Part shown: positions 17,176-25,762 of the stretch, in pieces
Position numbering within the stretch: position 1 is the stretch's first letter
How the letters are laid out: every line of letters begins with the position of its first letter
Source: Pirellulaceae bacterium
GTDB taxonomy: Bacteria > Planctomycetota > Planctomycetia > Pirellulales > Pirellulaceae
Length of the DNA: 64,000 bases
Direction of reading: 5' to 3'
NCBI GenBank assembly: GCA_019636385.1
Contig: JAHBXT010000001.1
Coordinates: 1,240,001-1,304,000 of the forward strand
Translations under genes and position numbers: made by a program
The notes under the pieces: generated by a model
Seen by the model: the letters and a program-made list of their open reading frames with translations, nothing else
The model's database searches: none
Told to the model about the DNA's origin: nothing

Positions 17176-20100
17176 GCCTTGACCGTGATTTGCAACCAAC
17201 GATTGGTGATCGCACCATCTGCCCACGTAATCACCACTCGATCCGGCGAGCCCGGCGTGACCACCACCGACGTTGGTATTGGAGCAGCAGCCCAACCGCT
17301 GGGCGGATTGGCACCCTCGTCAAACACCCCCTGTGGACTAATGCGGAACGTAAAATCCGCAGCATTGACTGCGCCAGGACTAGCCAAGCCAGCTACCTCT
17401 ATCTCCATCCCATTGAGACCAGCCGCTGAATTGGTCAAATTAGCTAGACCTAACGTGGCCGGAGTACCGTTGGCGCGATGTGCTGACTTGCCGGCATCAA
17501 CTGCTGGGCCACCTCCGGACCATCCGCTGTGACGGGCCTTACTGGCCACAAAGCTTGAGCAGACGCTTGAGCTACCAAAGCTGCTGGCATCATCCGGATC
17601 GGTACAATTGAGGAACTCCTGGTGATCCAGAAAGCCGTCTAGATCTCGGTCGCGACCGAGTCGCTGGCCGGTACCAGCCGGTACCAGCGTAAATGTAATT
17701 GACTTTCCATTACCGCTTAACGCCACCAACTGAGCCTGGCTAAGCGATGATTCCCCCACATTATCCGGTAGAAAACTACCGCTCTGAAACAGGTAACCAC
17801 GAGGTCGTCCACCGCCCTGCGTCTTGGCAATCAACTGCAAGCGGTTTGAGTCGCCGACCGCTGAAACCAAAGCATTCAACCGTGTCTGACTTTGGGTCGG
17901 ACTGAGAATCGTTTCTTGTTGGCCCACACCCGCGTGGCTGTCCTTACTCGGAACGCCAGGCGGCTCAAGCGCATCACTATTGTTGTTGACGATCAAAGCT
18001 CCATTCGTCTGCCGGAAATCCGAACCGGCCCACGAAAGTATCAGCGCTACCATGTTGGAGATCTCTTGGTCGGTATTGAAGAGAAACGCGGGATTACCGA
18101 TAAAGTCAGCTATCGAAGCGACGTTTCCATCATGCATGTGACCAAAGCCATGCAGGCTGGGAGTGCCAGGACGCATATGAAAGCCAACCCTTTCATAAAT
18201 GTTGCGCAAATGGGCGACCTTCAAAGTATTGTTGATAACGCCGGATACATCGCTGACCCCCATAAGCAACAGGCGGTTCTCGTTATTCGGTCCGCGGGCG
18301 ATAGCCTGCCAAGCGTTCGAAGCCCAGCGCCGGTCAGTACTGCCACCAGTAGGCAAAACGTGGCAAGTGACACAGGCGAATGCCTGCTGATCCAGGCGAC
18401 TGCCGATAGTCTTGTTGCGATACTGCGTCAATCCAGTCACAGCGTTGCCTGGATCGAGCGGTGCACCGGCAGCTTTATTGAAGCGGCCAGTGGCAAAGTG
18501 CCCTGGCAGTGGCAAATTCGTAGGCAACCGATTGGTGAGCGTGCGAAATGGATTCGGCGGGAAAGTCATTGTGGCCAACATCGCCTTGAACTCGGCCATC
18601 TCGGTCGTGGTCAAACCGGTAGACCTTCCTTGTAGCTCATGAAAGGCACCATTGAAGTCCTCAATACCAAAACGATCGCCGCGCCAGTGCAAAGGCTCAT
18701 GATTAATAATGTCCTGTAGCGTTTGCGTCAGCATCGGCCCCTTCATCGGATGGAAGTGGGTCAGATTACCCGTGCCGATTTTTTGGTTTAGGCCCAAGCC
18801 TAACGGAATCGTGAAACTATCATTTCGGTTAACAGCATACCTGGCACCAAGATTATCCGTGTTTCCAGCTGGATTGCCTAAGTCCCACGAAAGTCGATCC
18901 ATGCGACCGTCTATGTGACACGAAGCGCAAGCGATCTGCCCAACTCCCGAACTGTGCTGCGTGTCATATAAATGCTTACGCCCCGTACGAATAATAGTCG
19001 GAGTCGGATCAAAATAAGTCACCAGCGAAGCTTCGCTGCTCGAGTCCAGATCAACTACCGAGATCGAACCGTGAAAACGGTTGAGCACGTAGAGTTTGCC
19101 GCGAGCTTCATCCAATGCCAAACCTGCCGGTCCCGTACGAACTGGAATGACCGAGCCGATGCGCTGTCCACTCGCATTGATCTGCAGGACGTTATTTGAA
19201 CCCATGCCGGCGATATAACCGACCGAGCCATCAGACGACCATTTAATTGAACGCGGATCGCCCAGCGCAGTGGCTCGCAACGCTGGCGACAAAGCGGTAC
19301 CCGTAAACTGCGCTACCAAGCTGGCATTCAAATCCGTGCGGCTGGTAGCTTGGAGAGTACTGGGATTGGCGAAAGCGGCCACGACATCAATGAATGTTCC
19401 CTGAATATTTGGCTCAAATCGAATCTCATTGTGCGCCTCAGTACCCACCACGGTGACTTGACCAGAGGCAGGATTGACGTCCAAGGCCATATTAAGATTC
19501 ATTAAGTCGCTGATGTAGCCGGTTACAGCCTGAGTATTGGCATTCACGACAGCCACATCATGATCCAGCAAGGTCCAACCGGGATAGCGACCCGAGAAGT
19601 CCGCATTTGCGCCACTGACAAACTGCGTCCAATTGGCACCGGTGTCATCGCGCCACTGGCCCTGGCTATCTTGCTTGGCGATCATTGAAACTTTAGGGGG
19701 CGTTCCAGCGCCGTTATTGCGAGGCGGACTGAAGACATTGCCTGCGTTGGGCGGCGGATTCACACCACCGTGGGGCCCCTCAACTCGTCGAACCACATCG
19801 GGCGGAAAATTGATGATCGCACTGCCGGGATCAGACATTCCACCGGACAGGATCGTGGTTCTGTTGCCCGCATGGAAGAAAGCCACATACACGTTCGAGC
19901 CATCAGGACTAACCGCCAGAGCGCGTGGATTATTTCCCAGCAGCGATATGCTTGTGGGTGCAGCGGCTAGATTCGCAGGATTGAATACCTGCAGCGTGCG
20001 CGGAAATCCGCAAGACACAAACGCTCGCAGCGGCGAACCGGCAAAGACTACGTCATGGGGATCGTTCAGAGTGGCCAAGGTCGCCGTAACTCGCTGCTGA

Positions 20101-20420
20101 GAAACGGAAATCACCGAAATCGTGTCCGAAACATTGTTGACGACCCACAACTCGTCGTTGGTGCGGAAACGCACACTGGTCGGCTCTAGCCCAACTGGAA
20201 TACTAACCCACTTTTCGGGTCCATTTGTATCCAGCGTGAATAGTTCAACCCGCATATCTGGCGTGTTGACGGCAGCTAGCAAATTGCCATCCGGACTCAT
20301 GGTCATCGCATGAATCGGCGCTATCTCGTAATTGACAAAGTTCGCTGGCGGCACCTGAGCTTTGGCGGCGGGCAGTAGCACAGTCAGGACAAGCCCAAGG
20401 GCACGAAGCGAGTGATGCAT
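17112..20420 (-). CDS. Secreted beta-propeller / c-type cytochrome protein, copy 3 (frameshifted before its tail)
   Basis: Third tandem paralogue. It starts at ATG 20420 (MHHSLRALGLVLTVLLPAAKAQ, signal peptide) and keeps every feature of the family up to about residue 1080: the propeller repeats, CASCH at 498-502, CVTCH at 683-687, GFGHMHDGNVASIADF and DRDLDGFLDHQEFL. The frame then leaves the family sequence after QITVKAT and stops at 17112 without the dockerin-like tail, which is found in another frame just downstream. If the shift is real, the mature protein would lack its presumed attachment module while keeping both haem sites. The three copies appear to come from tandem duplication; copies 1 and 3 share the segment that copy 2 has lost. 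Confidence 0.82.
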   Translation of the reverse strand: MHHSLRALGLVLTVLLPAAKAQVPPANFVNYEIAPIHAMTMSPDGNLLAAVNTPDMRVELFTLDTNGPEKWVSIPVGLEPTSVRFRTNDELWVVNNVSDTISVISVSQQRVTATLATLNDPHDVVFAGSPLRAFVSCGFPRTLQVFNPANLAAAPTSISLLGNNPRALAVSPDGSNVYVAFFHAGNRTTILSGGMSDPGSAIINFPPDVVRRVEGPHGGVNPPPNAGNVFSPPRNNGAGTPPKVSMIAKQDSQGQWRDDTGANWTQFVSGANADFSGRYPGWTLLDHDVAVVNANTQAVTGYISDLMNLNMALDVNPASGQVTVVGTEAHNEIRFEPNIQGTFIDVVAAFANPSTLQATSRTDLNASLVAQFTGTALSPALRATALGDPRSIKWSSDGSVGYIAGMGSNNVLQINASGQRIGSVIPVRTGPAGLALDEARGKLYVLNRFHGSISVVDLDSSSEASLVTYFDPTPTIIRTGRKHLYDTQHSSGVGQIACASCHIDGRMDRLSWDLGNPAGNTDNLGARYAVNRNDSFTIPLGLGLNQKIGTGNLTHFHPMKGPMLTQTLQDIINHEPLHWRGDRFGIEDFNGAFHELQGRSTGLTTTEMAEFKAMLATMTFPPNPFRTLTNRLPTNLPLPGHFATGRFNKAAGAPLDPGNAVTGLTQYRNKTIGSRLDQQAFACVTCHVLPTGGSTDRRWASNAWQAIARGPNNENRLLLMGVSDVSGVINNTLKVAHLRNIYERVGFHMRPGTPSLHGFGHMHDGNVASIADFIGNPAFLFNTDQEISNMVALILSWAGSDFRQTNGALIVNNNSDALEPPGVPSKDSHAGVGQQETILSPTQSQTRLNALVSAVGDSNRLQLIAKTQGGGRPRGYLFQSGSFLPDNVGESSLSQAQLVALSGNGKSITFTLVPAGTGQRLGRDRDLDGFLDHQEFLNCTDPDDASSFGSSSVCSSFVASKARHSGWSGGGPAVDAGKSAHRANGTPATLGLANLTNSAAGLNGMEIEVAGLASPGAVNAADFTFRISPQGVFDEGANPPSGWAAAPIPTSVVVTPGSPDRVVITWADGAITNRWLQITVKATPRQDCRAMWCCTLGTCVAR

Positions 20421-20865
20421 ATTTCTGACTTACCTTGCGGGCTGATTCTAGCGTGAGGGGAAACCAAACAACACCAACTCCCTGACCGCAGTTCGCAGAC
20501 ATCCTCAAACGCGAACGCAGACCAGCTACACAAGTGACGTGCTCAGGCTATTTGGACGCAAAAGCGGGGCGGCGCGCGCCCGCTACGGGTGCGAGTATAG
20601 CCGAAACGGGAATACATTACAACGATTTTGCGGGGAAAGACCTCACAAACGCTCAGTTGCGGCGGATTCGTTACCTTAGCCTCAGAGCATTACCCGACTC
20701 CAGGCGGGTCGAAAACTTGTCAATATCTCGATTGTGGGCTCTCAGACTGCCGCTCAAAATCGAACGAATTGCCTGACAAAAGCGACTTTCTAGACCATCT
20801 CCCACAACAGCGGCTTGAATCCGGCACGATTCGGCCCCGCTTCTGACGACTTCAACACACTCTCT
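20421..20865. other. Non-coding gap upstream of propeller copy 3
   Basis: A 445-base interval between the start of copy 3 and the end of the pyrophosphorylase gene, both on the minus strand. Short open frames here have no recognisable product. I see no repeat-family member, tRNA or clear terminator; the promoter of copy 3 presumably lies here. Confidence 0.45.
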
Positions 20866-22266
20866 TTAACACAAAAAAGTATCAGCAGAAAAATGAACGG
20901 GCTCGGATAGTTTGGCGGCTACTTCGGCCGCATCCAGCGCCCAAGTTGGGCTGATTTCCACCTTCACGCCGGGCGCGATTGTTCCTCCGGCAGCTTCGAC
21001 CCAGCGGCGATGTTGGGCCAACAAGGCCGCTTGGCAATGTTCAGGGGTATCGACTTCGGCGCCGCTGGCATTCTTGAGCGGAGCAAAAACGTCGCTGGAA
21101 CAACCTTCCACAACGATTGCCTGGTCGGCCATGGGCAGTAGATCGAATACAAACCGCTCGAACTTGAGTGCGTTGGCCACCGCTGGCTCAAGCGCACAGC
21201 CCTGCCAGTCAACAGCAGCTACTTTCTTGATGGCCCGATGGAAGGGCAAGCCCGTTGGGCTGGCGGCCACATTCTGCAGAAACTGACGATCGAAAACATG
21301 AATTGCTATGTTACCCGCCCACAACTCAAGCCGTCCGTCCAGCGACTTCCGTTCTGCCAACTCAGCGGGCAAGTCGCTGTACTCGATAATGTGTACTCGA
21401 CCCTGTAGCGCGACGACGTTTCCCACCTTTTCATGAGCGAACCGCTTCTGCACCACCTGTGTGGTCATTTGGCTGCCGGTCAGAATGTGATAGCCCATCA
21501 GCAGCGGATCGCACAGCTGGGCCAACGGATTGTCAACTTGCGCGTAATACAAGTAGTCGATCCCGCGCTCCTGAGCCGCCTGAAGGCATCCGGCGCGTTG
21601 TAGAGCCTGCAGCAGTCCTCCATGACCGTCTGGACTGAGCGCCAGCGAGGACTTGGATTCCATCAGCACCTTACCGGTCTTGGCGTCCACGGCCGGCATC
21701 GTCCCTTGGCAAAAAATGGACACTTGATCCTGTGCCAGACCAAACTCTTGATGCTGAGCAAAATACTGCCGCGTCTGCTGGTCGGTGGCTGGACTAGTCA
21801 TGATATACAGTGGTATCTGCGTTCCATACCGCCTGGAAACTGCCAGCAGTCGATGACAATGCATCTGAAACAGAGTCCGACCGCTGACCGGGCCGATGGG
21901 AAACATGCCTTTGGGTTGATCGAAGCCCAGGCGGGTTCCCTGACCACCGGCCACCAGGATCATGCCCACGCGCCCAGCGCGCAGGGCTTGCTCGCCGGCC
22001 GCGCGTGCTTCCACAGGCGAGATCCGAGGTTGCGCATCGTCCAGGAGAATTGCGGGGGGCGGCTGAATCTGATCAGCTACGGCAAGCCAGTCGATGGCTG
22101 CTTGGTCACAACGGTGAATCAGCTCATCGAGTTGCTGCCAGTCGACCTGCGCCAATTGCTGGAGCAGATGGTCGCATTGCGACTGCGTGAGCTGGTCAAC
22201 AAAATCCAGCACATGGGACTGATTGTATCGCTGCACAGTCGCTGCGATGGGAGTATCCTTGCACAT
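20866..22266 (-). CDS. UDP-sugar pyrophosphorylase (UDP-N-acetylglucosamine / UTP-glucose-1-phosphate type)
   Basis: A nucleotidyltransferase that makes UDP-sugars from UTP and a sugar 1-phosphate. The fold signature is the N-terminal nucleotide-binding loop LVAGGQGTRLGFDQPKGMFPIG (around residues 100-120), followed by QMHCHRLL, YIMTSPATD, FCQGTMPAVD, LSPDGHGGLLQAL and YYAQVDNPLAQLCDP, the eukaryotic-like UAP1/AGX order. This type I UDPGP family is distinct from bacterial GlmU, which is usual in planctomycetes. Length, about 466 residues, fits. The frame opens with GTG 22269, directly followed by ATG 22266 (MCKDTPIAATVQRYN), which I take as start. The product is cytoplasmic and feeds glycan synthesis. 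Whether N-acetylglucosamine or glucose 1-phosphate is preferred cannot be told. Confidence 0.88.
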   Translation of the reverse strand: MCKDTPIAATVQRYNQSHVLDFVDQLTQSQCDHLLQQLAQVDWQQLDELIHRCDQAAIDWLAVADQIQPPPAILLDDAQPRISPVEARAAGEQALRAGRVGMILVAGGQGTRLGFDQPKGMFPIGPVSGRTLFQMHCHRLLAVSRRYGTQIPLYIMTSPATDQQTRQYFAQHQEFGLAQDQVSIFCQGTMPAVDAKTGKVLMESKSSLALSPDGHGGLLQALQRAGCLQAAQERGIDYLYYAQVDNPLAQLCDPLLMGYHILTGSQMTTQVVQKRFAHEKVGNVVALQGRVHIIEYSDLPAELAERKSLDGRLELWAGNIAIHVFDRQFLQNVAASPTGLPFHRAIKKVAAVDWQGCALEPAVANALKFERFVFDLLPMADQAIVVEGCSSDVFAPLKNASGAEVDTPEHCQAALLAQHRRWVEAAGGTIAPGVKVEISPTWALDAAEVAAKLSEPVHFSADTFLC

Positions 22267-22367
22267 CACTGGCTCACCATCACTTCTGAAACCTCAAATC
22301 GCAACAAACCATCAACTTTCAGATTGAACATAGGCGCTGCTTGCCCTATGGCGAATGACCTGGTTAT

Positions 22368-22393
22368 TAGCGACCGCCGCTAGACGGCGGCTA
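22368..22393. repeat. Hairpin repeat copy overlapping the stop codon of the mnmE-like gene
   Basis: Read on the minus strand the site is CTAGCCGCCGTCTAGCGGCG then GTCGCTA. Its core matches the family consensus CCGTCTGGCGACGGTAGCTA at about 17 of 20 positions. The arms pair (CCGCC/GGCGG). Its first bases contain the TAG stop codon of the upstream mnmE-like gene, so the insertion boundary coincides with the end of that protein. Confidence 0.6.
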
Positions 22394-23647
22394 GTGGTAC
22401 ATTCGTATTGAGTGCTCGCCAAACGACAATTGTGCCAGCCAATGTTGTAGCTGACGGGTATCGACCTGGGCAACAGGCAGTGACAAATGCTCAGCCATTG
22501 CACCTAGCAGAGCCAACTGCTGCCGATCGAGCGGTACAGCAGCCCCAGGCGGCGGACACTCGGGCACCAGCGCGCCTGCAATGCTGGCTAATAAATGCTG
22601 TATGTCTCCGTGAGCAGAACAGGGCACGACGGGTAGGTTAAGGGGAAGGGCTGGGGCGGCTGCATCGTTTAAATCCATTTTATTCCAGGCGCATAGCAGG
22701 CGTTGTCCCGGTATTTGATCGACAATTGCTTGATGCTGTTCGGTCCAGCCCTGGGTGGCATCCACCACCAACACCACCAAGTCAGCCGTCGCAATGCGCT
22801 GTCGCGCGCGGGCGACGCCTTGCCGTTCGATAGCATCATCGGTTTCGCGCAGACCGGCGGTATCGGTTAGGCACATGGGCCAGCCATCGACTTGGGTTTG
22901 CACTTCGATCCAATCGCGCGTTGTCCCTGGTTGATGATGCACGATGGCTGATTGCCCTCCCGCCAAGGCGTTGATCAAACTGCTTTTGCCGACGTTTGGT
23001 GGCCCCGCCAGTACAACATGCCAAGGCGTCACCAAATGCAACCCCAGGTCGCTCCAGCGCAGAATTGCTGCAATCAACTGTTGAGCCTCGCAGAATCGCC
23101 CGTGGCCGATCAATGGCTGCAAGTTGGCGACGCTGGCCGTTAGTCCGGGCCCGAGTTGATCCAAGAGAATGCCCGCTGACCGCTCCGAGGTGGTGTCCTG
23201 CAACAACCGCTCAATCAGGCAACGCAGCGCGGTGGGCGACTGAGTGCCGGGCGCTGGGGATGGCTGCGCGGCCCATTGTGACCAATCAACCAAACTGCAA
23301 CCAGCAGACTGAAGCTGTTGCAGGATCGCTTGGCAGACGGCGATGCCGCCGTGGCAATGAATTTCGACTTCGTCCGGACCGGTAGCACACACCACCACCT
23401 GTTCGGCCACCTGCCCATCTAACACTCGCCAAGCTGCGACGCGAACGCGACCTAGCTTCAGTTTGCTCGTGCCATGGCTTGGCAGGCGGTAGCTACGCGC
23501 GCCAGCGCGTGGCCCCATCGCGCCCGCATCTCCCGCCGCACGCAACAATGATGCAACTAATTCTACGGCTGCCGGCCCGCGCACAGCGATCGTTGCGATG
23601 GCTCCCGGCAACGGCGCGGTCAAGCGACAGGCCCAGTGCTGTTGCAT
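22391..23647 (-). CDS. mnmE: MnmE/TrmE-like GTPase lacking the C-terminal CxGK tail
   Basis: MnmE is the GTPase that, with MnmG, modifies uridine 34 of some tRNAs. The N-terminal tetrahydrofolate-binding domain is recognisable (APLPGAIATIAVRGPAAVELV; EVEIHCHGGIAVCQAIL), followed by helices and an inserted G domain with P-loop GPPNVGKSS, switch GTTRDW, DTAGLRETDD and NKMD. The start is ATG 23647 (MQQHWACRLTAPL), eight bases after the pseudokinase stop; the open frame reaches back to 23755 into that gene. The protein ends with FGEHSIRMYH where the family continues about 15 residues to the catalytic C(I/V)GK(F). The end coincides with a hairpin repeat. A second repeat copy sits inside the coding region. 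Catalytic loss, or a paralogue with another role, is likely. Confidence 0.8.
   Translation of the reverse strand: MQQHWACRLTAPLPGAIATIAVRGPAAVELVASLLRAAGDAGAMGPRAGARSYRLPSHGTSKLKLGRVRVAAWRVLDGQVAEQVVVCATGPDEVEIHCHGGIAVCQAILQQLQSAGCSLVDWSQWAAQPSPAPGTQSPTALRCLIERLLQDTTSERSAGILLDQLGPGLTASVANLQPLIGHGRFCEAQQLIAAILRWSDLGLHLVTPWHVVLAGPPNVGKSSLINALAGGQSAIVHHQPGTTRDWIEVQTQVDGWPMCLTDTAGLRETDDAIERQGVARARQRIATADLVVLVVDATQGWTEQHQAIVDQIPGQRLLCAWNKMDLNDAAAPALPLNLPVVPCSAHGDIQHLLASIAGALVPECPPPGAAVPLDRQQLALLGAMAEHLSLPVAQVDTRQLQHWLAQLSFGEHSIRMYH
23487..23513. repeat. Hairpin repeat copy inside the mnmE-like coding sequence
   Basis: On the plus strand the site reads GGTAGCTACGCGCGCCAGCG then CGTGGCC. On the minus strand this is CCAC, stem GCGC, loop TGGC, stem GCGC, then GTAGCTAC: a third stem variant that still pairs. 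It lies in frame within the GTPase gene and encodes part of the segment GPRAGARSYRLP, which has no counterpart in the usual MnmE N-terminal domain. Confidence 0.75.
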
Positions 23648-23655
23648 GTGCAATG

Positions 23656-25257
23656 CTATCTCTGAGAGGTTAAGCCGTCGAGCCGCGATTGTGCTTGCTG
23701 AACCTGCTGGGCCAGCGACTGGTTTCCAGCGTACAGCCCGACAATTGCCTGCCAAGTGGACCTGGCTTCTGTGACGCGACCATCGGCTGCGGCCTGATCG
23801 GCTTCCTGCAGCTTCTTTGTGAGTAACTCATGCAAGGGCTGGCTGTTAGATGATTTGTCCAATCTGTCTAAGCCCTCAGCGGCTAACAGCAGCATCGAGT
23901 GCGCATCGGCCTGACCGGCAAACCGCTTGTGAAGCACCTGATACTTCTCGCGAGCCGTCGCGTAATCGCCAAAACGCTCGAACCTGCGCGCTTCAGCATA
24001 TTTTACTTGTGCTAGCGTCCAATCCTCCTGACGTCCCAGCCGCTCGTCACGCTCCATGCGTCGCTCGGCTTCTCGGGCGCTGACCCAGTCGATCTTCTCT
24101 TCGGCCCATTGTCGGTACTGGCCATCCGGATAGCGCTGGATCAATTGCGAAAGATAACTATCACGCGCCTGATTCCAGTCGATCCACTCCGGGCTGGCCA
24201 ATAGTTTCTGCGCGCTGTGGTACAACGAGCGCTCGCTGGGCGGTAACAAAAACCACACGACTGCGGACACCGCCAATAACAATCCCGCCAACAGCAACCA
24301 TGGGCTTTCCAATGGCGATCGGCGTGCACCGGCTGGCTGATCATCACTGGCGATTCCCAACAACTTTTCCGCTTCGCGCCGATCGACGTTCAGCTTCAAC
24401 GGACTAAATCCGGCCGTAGCGTGCTGCAACACTCCAACACCTTCGCTCTGACGCCGCTGAGCCTCCTGAAGTGCCATGAGAAATGCGGTGGTGCTGAACG
24501 GACGCTGCTCGGGCGATTTGTCCAACAACTGCTCCACAATCGCACTCAACCAAATCGGACAATCCAGGACCTGCGAAGCGACGCTGGGAATTGTTGCTTG
24601 ACCGACCTGTTTCAAGAATTGTTGTGAATCTTCGGCGACAACTGGTGGAGCGCCGGTGAGCATCCAATACAGGATGGCACCCTGCGAATATAAATCGCTC
24701 TTCTCAGTCGGTTGACCACCATCGAGCAGTTCTGGGGCCGTACACTGCAGTTGCTCCAGCGTGGGCGGCGATCCCAAGAAGGTCGCGATCTCTGGACGTC
24801 GCCAATCGAGCAGCTTAATATGCGATTCGCCCGTGATCATGATTTTGGTGGGTTGTAATCGACCATGCGTCCAACCTTGTTGGCCAGCGTATTCCAGAGC
24901 TTGACCAATTTGAGCGGCGAAGTCGGCCGCCATTTCCCAAGACAATCGCCCGCGCCGACACAGTAGTTGTTCTAGCGATTGGCCGTCAATCAATTCATAT
25001 GCCAAGAACGCGCGACGGGTGTCAAACCCTCCGCCATAGCACCGCGCGATACCAGGGTGCCGCAGCCCTTTGAGCCGTTCAATTTGGTCAGCGAATAGTT
25101 GACGACTTTCGGGCGTCATCCCCAGTGGAATTGAAAACACACGCAGCGCTGCGAGCTTGCTTTGCTCAACATGAATGCTGCGAAACCACTGCCCCGACTT
25201 GGTCGGCGGAGCTAGCGGTGCTTCCAGTGCAAACGGTCCAATCCGCGACTTAGCCAT
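23656..25257 (-). CDS. Membrane-anchored protein with a degenerate protein-kinase domain (pseudokinase)
   Basis: Residues 5-270 follow the Hanks-type Ser/Thr kinase fold (RHPGIARCYGGGF, AYELIDGQSLEQLL, TAPELLDG...SDLYSQGAILYWMLTGAPP, DKSPEQRPFS), but the catalytic residues are gone. The beta-3 lysine is Arg (AALRVF, R39), the HRDLKPxN loop is HGRLQPTKI (131-139) with no catalytic Asp, and DFG is DWR (151-153); the glycine loop is also degenerate. A single transmembrane helix follows at about 319-338 (WLLLAGLLLAVSAVVWFLLP), and residues 340-533 are helical and charged, with tandem repeats reminiscent of TPR (WTLAQVKYAEARRFERFGDYATAREKYQVL). I infer a membrane signalling or scaffolding protein without phosphotransfer. 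The mnmE-like gene starts eight bases downstream. Confidence 0.85.
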   Translation of the reverse strand: MAKSRIGPFALEAPLAPPTKSGQWFRSIHVEQSKLAALRVFSIPLGMTPESRQLFADQIERLKGLRHPGIARCYGGGFDTRRAFLAYELIDGQSLEQLLCRRGRLSWEMAADFAAQIGQALEYAGQQGWTHGRLQPTKIMITGESHIKLLDWRRPEIATFLGSPPTLEQLQCTAPELLDGGQPTEKSDLYSQGAILYWMLTGAPPVVAEDSQQFLKQVGQATIPSVASQVLDCPIWLSAIVEQLLDKSPEQRPFSTTAFLMALQEAQRRQSEGVGVLQHATAGFSPLKLNVDRREAEKLLGIASDDQPAGARRSPLESPWLLLAGLLLAVSAVVWFLLPPSERSLYHSAQKLLASPEWIDWNQARDSYLSQLIQRYPDGQYRQWAEEKIDWVSAREAERRMERDERLGRQEDWTLAQVKYAEARRFERFGDYATAREKYQVLHKRFAGQADAHSMLLLAAEGLDRLDKSSNSQPLHELLTKKLQEADQAAADGRVTEARSTWQAIVGLYAGNQSLAQQVQQAQSRLDGLTSQR

Positions 25258-25762
25258 TGTGTTCTGGTGACTCGTTACCTGGAGCTTTTATCATGCGTTC
25301 CAAAGAACGCTTTGGGTCAATGCAATCCATCCCGCCATCACGAGCAGCTCGCGATGTTAAAGCGATAGGTAGTCTAGCGCGATACTGTTTTCGTTGGTAG
25401 ACCGTAATCATGCGCGACAAGCTTCTTTCCGCGAAGGCCGTGACCTATTGGCCTTGATGATGAAACATCAATAACTGTTTCAATCAGCCTAGATACCAGT
25501 CAAGGTTCAAAGCCGTCCCGTGGTCAATCCAGGAAAACAGGTAATTTTTCCAGTGGATCCTCGGTCTCTGGATGCTGACCGGGAACCCGCACTGGTCAGA
25601 GTGCGGGACATGGAACAGTGGAGCGAGGGGAAACAGGGAGTGTCTGAGAGACATATGCTCGCTCTCGGTGCTATAAGGTGCCACCCACCATCTATTGACA
25701 GAGGGTGTTGGGATTGGCATAATATGGGGAGTGGGAAACGAGTGAAATGATGAGTGCAAACC
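25258..25762. other. Intergenic region upstream of the transposase-like gene
   Basis: A 505-base gap between the divergent pseudokinase and transposase-like genes. It contains the perfect hairpin at 25586-25607 listed separately and a small inverted pair around 25296-25310 (CGTTCCAAAGAACG). Short open frames on the minus strand (25484-25821) encode nothing recognisable. Confidence 0.5.
25586..25607. repeat. Perfect 8-bp-stem hairpin upstream of the transposase-like gene
   Basis: CCCGCACT, a six-base loop GGTCAG, then AGTGCGGG: eight paired bases with no mismatch, about 155 bases before the transposase-like start. REP-associated transposase genes are commonly flanked by the hairpins they recognise, so this is a candidate substrate. 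I found no second copy of this particular hairpin in the window. Confidence 0.6.
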
